NCBI GenBank assembly: GCA_903970295.1
Contig: CAJCHQ010000081.1
Coordinates: 1-10,316, forward strand
Direction of reading: 5' to 3'
From: Bryobacterales bacterium
GTDB taxonomy: Bacteria; Cyanobacteriota; Vampirovibrionia; Obscuribacterales; Obscuribacteraceae
Length of the DNA stretch: 10,316 bases
Made by a program: the position numbers and the translations under genes. The notes beneath the pieces are model-generated. The model searched no databases. It was not told where the DNA came from and saw only the letters and a program-made list of their open reading frames with translations. Positions 5,775 to 10,316 of the stretch are shown in pieces; within the stretch, counting starts at the first letter, position 1, and every line of letters starts with the position of its first letter.

Positions 5775-7508
5775 TTGCACGGCAAACTGGATCTCGCGAA
5801 GGCAAAAGGACTCAAACAATCCGAAATTAAACAATTGAATCGGCTGCTGCAGCAGCGCATTCCTCAGGACAAGATTGTCACAATCGAGTTCGCAGATTCG
5901 GTCGCAGAAATGTCACATGCGACCGGTTATCCGTTGTCTGTTGTCGTCAACCGCCGGGGTCAAATCGTCAATATCACGGTCGGTCCACCGACTGATGTGA
6001 ATATGCCGGAGCTGCGTGGCGTGCGGGTCGGACCAGGCAGATTATGCGGTCATCGCATTATTCACACACATTTGAATAAGGCCACCAAAACAGAGTTTGA
6101 AGATGCTGGTCACATCAGCAAAGAAAATTTGCAATGTCTTGCTCGCAATCGTCTCGATCTGCTTGCGCAGATCGAAGTCAATCCGGGCGGCGTCTTCAGC
6201 CGCTCGCGGGGCGAGCAATCTAAATTTGCCGATGCTGTCAACATCGCTCATCTGATGCCCGGACGCGATAGCGAAGGCAAATTATGGAAAGTACTTCCTG
6301 TCTGTACGGCGAGAAAGGCTCAGGACGATAATTTCGAGACGCTGATAGTTTCGCTCGAAGATGAATTTCGCAAGTTGGCACCAGGATTGCCCGTGGCCGA
6401 AGGCGAGGAGCGCGCGGTGCTCGTGGCTTTGATTTCGGACGGCACCGATGCCTGGCAAATTGAAGATGAGCTCGACGAATTAGCTCAACTGACGCGCACA
6501 GCCGGTGCTACGGTTTGTGAGCGTCTCACCCAGACGAGACCGATGCCTGATCCGCGCTTCTTTTTAGGCTCTGGAAAAGTGCAGGAACTGGCTCTCATGG
6601 TGCAGGAGATGGGAGCTAATCTGGTGATCGTCGATCAGGAACTTTCCGCCAACCAGCAAAAGACTTTGGAAGATACGGTCGGTGTCAAAGTGATCGATCG
6701 CACCGAACTCATTCTCGATATTTTCGCCCAACGGGCGCGAACTAGAGAAGGAAAATTGCAAGTCGAATTAGCGCAATTGAAATATCTTTACCCGAGACTT
6801 GTCGGCAAGGGACTGAGTTTGAGCCGGTTAGGCGGTGGTATTGCCACACGTGGACCTGGTGAAACGAAATTAGAAATCGATCGCCGCCGCATTCGCGATC
6901 GGATCAATATGCTCGAGAAAGAATGTTTGCGCATCAAAACTCATCGCGATACGCAACGTCGTCATCGCACCGATGATCATTTACCGGTGGTGGCATTGAG
7001 TGGTTACACCAATGCTGGTAAGTCGACTTTGTTGAACGCCTTGACTAAGGCAGATGTATTCGTCGAAGACAAATTGTTCGCCACACTCGACCCCACTACA
7101 CGCCGCACAGTTTTGCCAGACTTCAGTCCGGTTTTGCTCGTCGATACAGTCGGATTTATAAAAAAACTGCCGACTTCTTTAATTGCGGCCTTCAGAGCTA
7201 CTCTCGAAGAAGTAACGGTGGCTGATATTCTTTTGCATGTGGTTGATGCCAGCCATCCTAACGTCATGGACCAGATAGCAAGTGTTTACGATGTATTGAG
7301 TGAGCTGGGCGCGATCGATAAGCCCATGATTACCGTGCTCAACAAGGCCGAATTGGTCCGCACCGAAGACCTGAGATGGTTGGTCGCTCAAGTGCCAAGT
7401 CCTGTTATCATCTCAGCATCGAAACGCTTAGGACTGGGGGGACTCTTGACGAGAATTCAAGAGTTACTACAAGAAGTCTGTCCGCAGCGGCAAAAGTACA
7501 GCGCGTGA
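5775..7508 (+). CDS. hflX: GTPase HflX, long N-terminally extended form
   Basis: 577 residues. HflX is a cytoplasmic GTPase that binds the 50S subunit and splits stalled or stress-arrested ribosomes. The core starts near residue 213 (AVLVALISDG), matching where the shorter E. coli protein begins, and runs through PDPRFFLGSGK (258-268), VIDRTELILDIFAQRARTREG (positions about 306-326; Arg/Glu-rich end of domain one), and the linker RLGGGIATRGPGETKLEIDR (351-370). The G domain has G1 GYTNAGKST (410-418), switch I FATLDPTTRR (435-444), G3 DTVGF (457-461), G4 NKAE (523-526) and G5 SASK (547-550). Only 27 residues follow G5, so the small C-terminal domain of the E. coli enzyme is absent. About 210 extra residues at the N-terminus (GLKQSEIKQLNRL, VVVNRRGQIVNITVG, HTHLNK) match the extension known from cyanobacterial and clostridial HflX. 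Translation starts at TTG behind a strong GGAGG. Two TPR genes follow. Confidence 0.96.
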   Translation: MHGKLDLAKAKGLKQSEIKQLNRLLQQRIPQDKIVTIEFADSVAEMSHATGYPLSVVVNRRGQIVNITVGPPTDVNMPELRGVRVGPGRLCGHRIIHTHLNKATKTEFEDAGHISKENLQCLARNRLDLLAQIEVNPGGVFSRSRGEQSKFADAVNIAHLMPGRDSEGKLWKVLPVCTARKAQDDNFETLIVSLEDEFRKLAPGLPVAEGEERAVLVALISDGTDAWQIEDELDELAQLTRTAGATVCERLTQTRPMPDPRFFLGSGKVQELALMVQEMGANLVIVDQELSANQQKTLEDTVGVKVIDRTELILDIFAQRARTREGKLQVELAQLKYLYPRLVGKGLSLSRLGGGIATRGPGETKLEIDRRRIRDRINMLEKECLRIKTHRDTQRRHRTDDHLPVVALSGYTNAGKSTLLNALTKADVFVEDKLFATLDPTTRRTVLPDFSPVLLVDTVGFIKKLPTSLIAAFRATLEEVTVADILLHVVDASHPNVMDQIASVYDVLSELGAIDKPMITVLNKAELVRTEDLRWLVAQVPSPVIISASKRLGLGGLLTRIQELLQEVCPQRQKYSA

Positions 7509-7569
7509 TCATTGTCAGCAGCCCATTGATGGTCTGAATTTGGCAAAATCACTCTGCCAGGAAATCAAC

Positions 7570-8775
7570 ATGAGCTGGGACGAAAATCAAAAAAGTGGAG
7601 AAGAAGCCTACGATCAGGGGCGCTACGCTGAGGCGGCGCGTTACTTCGCCCAGGCCATAGCAACAGCCGAGGGCGACGCCGACGACAATGCCAAGCTGGC
7701 CGACAGTTTGTATTATCTGGGCAAGGTCTACACCCATCTGGAAGACTTTCCTAAAGCCGAGTCGGCCCTGACCAAAGCCCTGGCTATTAGCGGCAAGGCT
7801 CAAGGCACTGACACAGCGGCCGTTGCTCGGGTAATCGAACAGCTGGGCACGCTGTATCTGAATGAGCGCAAGTACGCGCAATCTGAGCCGATGTTACGCA
7901 GGGCCCTTGATATGCGTGAGAAATTATTCGGCGAGAAAAGCATGGAGTCGGCCGAAAGCCTGGCGCTTCTTGGCGGTTTGCACATATCGCAAAATCTTTT
8001 GCATGATGGCGAATTGATGTTGAAGCGGGCTTTAGCCATTCAGCAGGATGTGCTCGGAGCAGATAACAAAGAAGTGGCGCCGACACTCGGTCTTCTGGCG
8101 TTGTGCAAAATTCGGCGCAAAGATTATGCTGGTGCCGAAGAATTGAGTAAGCAAGCTCTTGCCATACGCGAACATGCGCTCGGCGTCGATCACCCGGATG
8201 TGGCCATGACCTTGCACATAATCGCCTCAACTTGCTTGGCTCAAGCACAATTTTTGCAAGCGTCCGCCTATTACGAACGCGCTCTGGCCATTCGTGAGCG
8301 CTTCTTGCCTCCGAGTCATTCAGGCATAGTCAGCGTCTTGAAGGCGCTGGGTTATGCTTATTTGCGTCAGAGAGATTTCGCTCGGGCCGAATTGGCTTAC
8401 CAGAGACTGGAATCGGTCACTAACGATTTCAATGCCCACACTAAAGAGTGGTGCGAAGCAGTGCGCAATCTGGCTCGCATCTACGTCATGCAGCGACGCT
8501 ATGAAGAAGGCGAGCATTTCATCTATCGCGTATTAGATCAATTCGATAATGCCAATATCGAAGACGCCGATTTTAAGCGCGCTCTTCTCAGCAGCCTGAT
8601 GCGTTGCTACATGGCCCAGAAAAAATATGTGGACGCGGCCAGAGAAATGCCCGAATTGACTTCGTTGGCTTTCAATAAGGCGCTCAAAAAATTGGAAAAA
8701 ACACAATCGATCTCGACTCTGAAAGACCTGCTCGGCTCGATTGGGCGGCGTGATTCTCACGTTGAAGATAATTAG
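7570..8775 (+). CDS. Kinesin-light-chain-type TPR repeat protein (first of a tandem pair)
   Basis: 401 residues built almost entirely of tetratricopeptide repeats. The landmark 'ALAI(R)' at the end of each helix B recurs at A70, A112, A154, A196 and A238, exactly 42 residues apart, which is the kinesin-light-chain class rather than the standard 34-residue TPR. Other repeat marks are GRYAEAARYF (17-26), RKYAQSEPMLRRALDMRE (100-117) and KDYAGAEELSKQALAIREHAL (about 184-204), and the 'GvDHPdVA' inter-repeat loop (205-212). There is no signal peptide, membrane helix or fused enzyme, so it is probably a cytoplasmic protein-binding scaffold; partners are unknown. The start is placed at the ATG at 7570 because AGGAAA ends five bases before it; a TTG at 7540 would add ten residues without a ribosome binding site. 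It lies 61 bp after hflX and 13 bp before a paralogous TPR gene. It shares an LL..LM.CY..QkK.VDA signature (about 339-356) with that neighbour. Confidence 0.92.
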   Translation: MSWDENQKSGEEAYDQGRYAEAARYFAQAIATAEGDADDNAKLADSLYYLGKVYTHLEDFPKAESALTKALAISGKAQGTDTAAVARVIEQLGTLYLNERKYAQSEPMLRRALDMREKLFGEKSMESAESLALLGGLHISQNLLHDGELMLKRALAIQQDVLGADNKEVAPTLGLLALCKIRRKDYAGAEELSKQALAIREHALGVDHPDVAMTLHIIASTCLAQAQFLQASAYYERALAIRERFLPPSHSGIVSVLKALGYAYLRQRDFARAELAYQRLESVTNDFNAHTKEWCEAVRNLARIYVMQRRYEEGEHFIYRVLDQFDNANIEDADFKRALLSSLMRCYMAQKKYVDAAREMPELTSLAFNKALKKLEKTQSISTLKDLLGSIGRRDSHVEDN

Positions 8776-8777
8776 TC

Positions 8778-8783
8778 GAGGGG
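8778..8783 (+). promoter_or_regulatory. Shine-Dalgarno site for the second TPR gene
   Basis: GAGGGG sits five bases before the ATG at 8789 and inside the 13-bp gap between the two TPR genes. It decides the start: a TTG at 8741 in the same frame would overlap the upstream gene and has no comparable site. Confidence 0.75.
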
Positions 8784-8788
8784 GCAAA

Positions 8789-9988
8789 ATGAGCGCAGAC
8801 GGAGAATCTAAATTGCGAGCCGGTATCGTCTCTTACCTGGACGGCCGATATTTGCAGGCGAAGCGCGAGTTAGATGATGCGCTAGTTGCCATCAAAGAAT
8901 GCGATTCCGACCAGCGTCTTCTCTACACATGCAATTTGTGGTTAGGCAAAATCAATTTGGAATTGGGTCTTTCTAAAAAAGCCGAAGAGTTTTGGGCCGA
9001 TGCCAAAGCTTGTGCGGAAAAAGAGATTGATGATCTAAGCCCCATCAATTTTGACGTAGAGTCTCTCGGAGCAAGGCTTTTGCCCCTGCCAGAAAAGCAG
9101 GAAGAGGGCGAAACTTTGGTAAAGGAAGCAGTCGCTCGAGCGAAAACAAAGTCTGGTGTGGACAGCTTGCCTGTGGCTGCTTGTTTGACGACGCTCGGTC
9201 GTCTACTGATGCAAGGGGGCAAAATCACTGAAGCGGCGGTCTTATTTCGCCGAGCTTTAGCCACGAGAGAGAGACTATTAGGCACCGACAGTTTGCCTTA
9301 CGCGGAAAGCCTGATCGATGTTGCGGTCATTCATGCTGCAGAGGGGGATGCTACAAGCGCGGAAGCACTTTGTAAACGCTCTTTGATCATTCGAGAAAAG
9401 CATTTGAGGGAATCGCATCCTCTGATTGCCAACAGCTTGTATCACTTTGCTGCTCAGAAAATGCGTCAGGGGCAGATCGACCAAGCTCACGAATTGTATA
9501 CGCGTGCTTTGAGAATTTTCGAAGAGGAGCTGCCTGAGAATCATCCTCAGTTAGGCGTCGCTCTGGCTGGTTTAGGCTCGGCTGCAATCGCCACTAAAAG
9601 GTTCGACCAGGCGCAGCATCTCTTTGAGCGTGCTCTGGCGATTGCTGACAAAGACGATCGCAAAAATGAGAGCAACATTTTGGCAGCTGCTTCCGGACTG
9701 GGACTGGCGCACCTCAGTCAAAATCAATTCGCCAGTGCCGAACCTCACATCGAGCGGGCGCTTAAACTCGTGGAAAACAACGCCCAATTGCGAGCGACAT
9801 CCGAAAATGGTTTGCTTGACCGCCTGATGGTTTGTTATGCCTCGCAGGGGAAAATCGTCGATGCCGTTCGTCTCTTCCCGGACTCAATGAGGGCACGGCA
9901 CATTGCACAATTCGAGAGCGCAATACAGCTAGGCAAATTCGTGGGCAAGCTAGCTGAACGACACTTCGGACCAAAAGACCCCCAGTAA
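8789..9988 (+). CDS. Kinesin-light-chain-type TPR repeat protein (second of a tandem pair)
   Basis: 399 residues, paralogous to the gene just upstream. Helix-B landmarks fall at A156 (ALATR), S198 (SLIIR), A240 (ALRIF), A282 (ALAIA) and A324 (ALKLV), again exactly 42 residues apart. The 'LgtDSLPYAESL' (164-175) and 'SHPLIANSLYHF' (209-220) stretches are typical inter-repeat loops of this class. The N-terminal 100 residues are more diverged: they keep a GRYLQAKRELDDAL (19-32) repeat, then a region (80-105, LSPINFDVESLGARLLPLPE) that breaks the pattern. The C-terminus keeps LLDRLMVCYASQGKIVDAVRLF (342-363), matching the neighbour. There is no signal peptide or membrane segment, so a cytoplasmic scaffold or adaptor is likely; partners are unknown. 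It is almost certainly co-transcribed with the upstream gene (13-bp gap, own Shine-Dalgarno). Confidence 0.92.
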   Translation: MSADGESKLRAGIVSYLDGRYLQAKRELDDALVAIKECDSDQRLLYTCNLWLGKINLELGLSKKAEEFWADAKACAEKEIDDLSPINFDVESLGARLLPLPEKQEEGETLVKEAVARAKTKSGVDSLPVAACLTTLGRLLMQGGKITEAAVLFRRALATRERLLGTDSLPYAESLIDVAVIHAAEGDATSAEALCKRSLIIREKHLRESHPLIANSLYHFAAQKMRQGQIDQAHELYTRALRIFEEELPENHPQLGVALAGLGSAAIATKRFDQAQHLFERALAIADKDDRKNESNILAAASGLGLAHLSQNQFASAEPHIERALKLVENNAQLRATSENGLLDRLMVCYASQGKIVDAVRLFPDSMRARHIAQFESAIQLGKFVGKLAERHFGPKDPQ

Positions 9989-10046
9989 TTTACACCTTCC
10001 TATGCAGACATGTTGCGCTGCGTTCGTTACCGGTGCCAAGCGCTAC

Positions 10047-10316
10047 TTAGTGATACATGGCGCGACTGACACCCTGATACATCAGGCTGCGGACCATTCC
10101 TGAAGGAATGATATTGCCGAGCGGATTACTGGGTGCTGCTCGTCTCACCATCGGTCTCGGTGCATAACCCATTTGACTGGTTTGTCCGAATGTCGGCAAA
10201 CCACCGGAAGGAGCGCCCTGACCCGGTCCCGGCATCACTTCCATCATCATCATCAAAGCTGGTGCCAGACTCTGGCTGAGTGAATTGAGTGCGTCACCTC
10301 CGCCACCACCGGCGAG
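10047..10316 (-). CDS. C-terminal part of a Gly/Pro/Met-rich low-complexity protein (5' end outside the window)
   Basis: The - strand frame is open from the window edge to a TAA at 10047-10049, giving about 89 residues. Visible, in order: a poly-Gly run (five Gly) near the edge, DALNSLSQSLAPA, a run of four or five Met-like codons (TTG then four ATG), EVMPGPGQGAPSGGLP, TFGQTSQMGYAPRPMVRRAAP, and a less biased end, NIIPSGMVRSLMYQGVSRAMYH. I recognise no family. The TTG at 10256 is not a credible start because the frame continues in the same compositional style upstream of it. It converges on the second TPR gene with a 58-bp gap (9989-10046) in which I see no convincing terminator. Composition suggests a disordered or surface-type protein, but that is a guess. 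Confidence 0.6.
   Translation of the reverse strand, partial: LAGGGGGDALNSLSQSLAPALMMMMEVMPGPGQGAPSGGLPTFGQTSQMGYAPRPMVRRAAPSNPLGNIIPSGMVRSLMYQGVSRAMYH

Noticed and set aside
5910..5912. Downstream ATG as the hflX start
   Set aside because: It would delete the GLKQSEIKQL segment typical of long HflX proteins, and the TTG at 5775 has a near-perfect GGAGG.
7540..7569. TTG start giving a ten-residue-longer first TPR protein
   Set aside because: The ATG at 7570 has AGGAAA at suitable spacing and starts at the first repeat helix; the TTG has no ribosome binding site.
7787..8248. 153-codon open frame on the - strand inside the first TPR gene
   Set aside because: The + strand frame has perfect 42-residue TPR periodicity over the same bases; the antisense translation has no recognisable pattern.
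8741..8788. TTG start giving a 16-residue-longer second TPR protein
   Set aside because: It would overlap the upstream gene, while the ATG at 8789 has GAGGGG five bases before it.
9989..10046. Terminator between the convergent genes at the right end
   Set aside because: Only a weak GCGCT/AGCGC pairing separated by about 20 bases is visible, with no T-run on either side.

Overview
The window is a gene-dense bacterial chromosome segment with seven complete protein genes, one CDS cut by the left edge and one cut by the right edge. I see no rRNA, tRNA, CRISPR array, insertion sequence or phage gene. The mix suggests the non-photosynthetic sister lineages of Cyanobacteria, possibly Obscuribacterales/Melainabacteria. 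The basis is a Cys-motif-fused Ser/Thr kinase with a membrane anchor, kinesin-light-chain-type TPR proteins, a HflX with the long N-terminal extension known from cyanobacteria and clostridia, and a mostly weak Shine-Dalgarno usage. This placement is inference from gene style, not a database result.

Left block (1-2279, + strand): the 3' part of a single-pass membrane protein is followed 36 bp later by a complete Hanks-type Ser/Thr kinase. Both have one membrane helix followed by a similar helical tail of about 80-90 residues, so they look like tandem paralogues and the first may be the end of another kinase. tatD (2294-3100, - strand) converges on the kinase gene with a 14-bp gap. A 102-bp A/T-rich divergent region then separates tatD from the next + strand genes.

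Middle block (3203-5635, +): an exported Pro/Gln-rich protein carries a TonB/TolA C-terminal-like domain and a C-terminal tail of aromatic/Gln heptads. Three bases after its stop begins a GlcD-type FAD-linked oxidoreductase. After a 139-bp gap with a plausible promoter comes hflX (5775-7508), starting at a TTG behind a clear GGAGG.

Right block (7570-9988, +): two tandem paralogous TPR proteins of about 400 residues have repeat landmarks spaced exactly 42 residues apart and a shared C-terminal signature. They probably form an operon with, or follow read-through from, hflX. A - strand low-complexity Gly/Pro/Met-rich CDS enters from the right edge and converges on them.

Functionally the window mixes housekeeping genes (tatD, hflX, glcD-like) with lineage-type signalling and scaffold genes (kinase, TPR proteins, exported TonB-like protein). 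No single pathway joins them all. The least explained items are the TonB-like protein with its heptad tail, the repeated membrane-plus-tail module, and the TPR pair.
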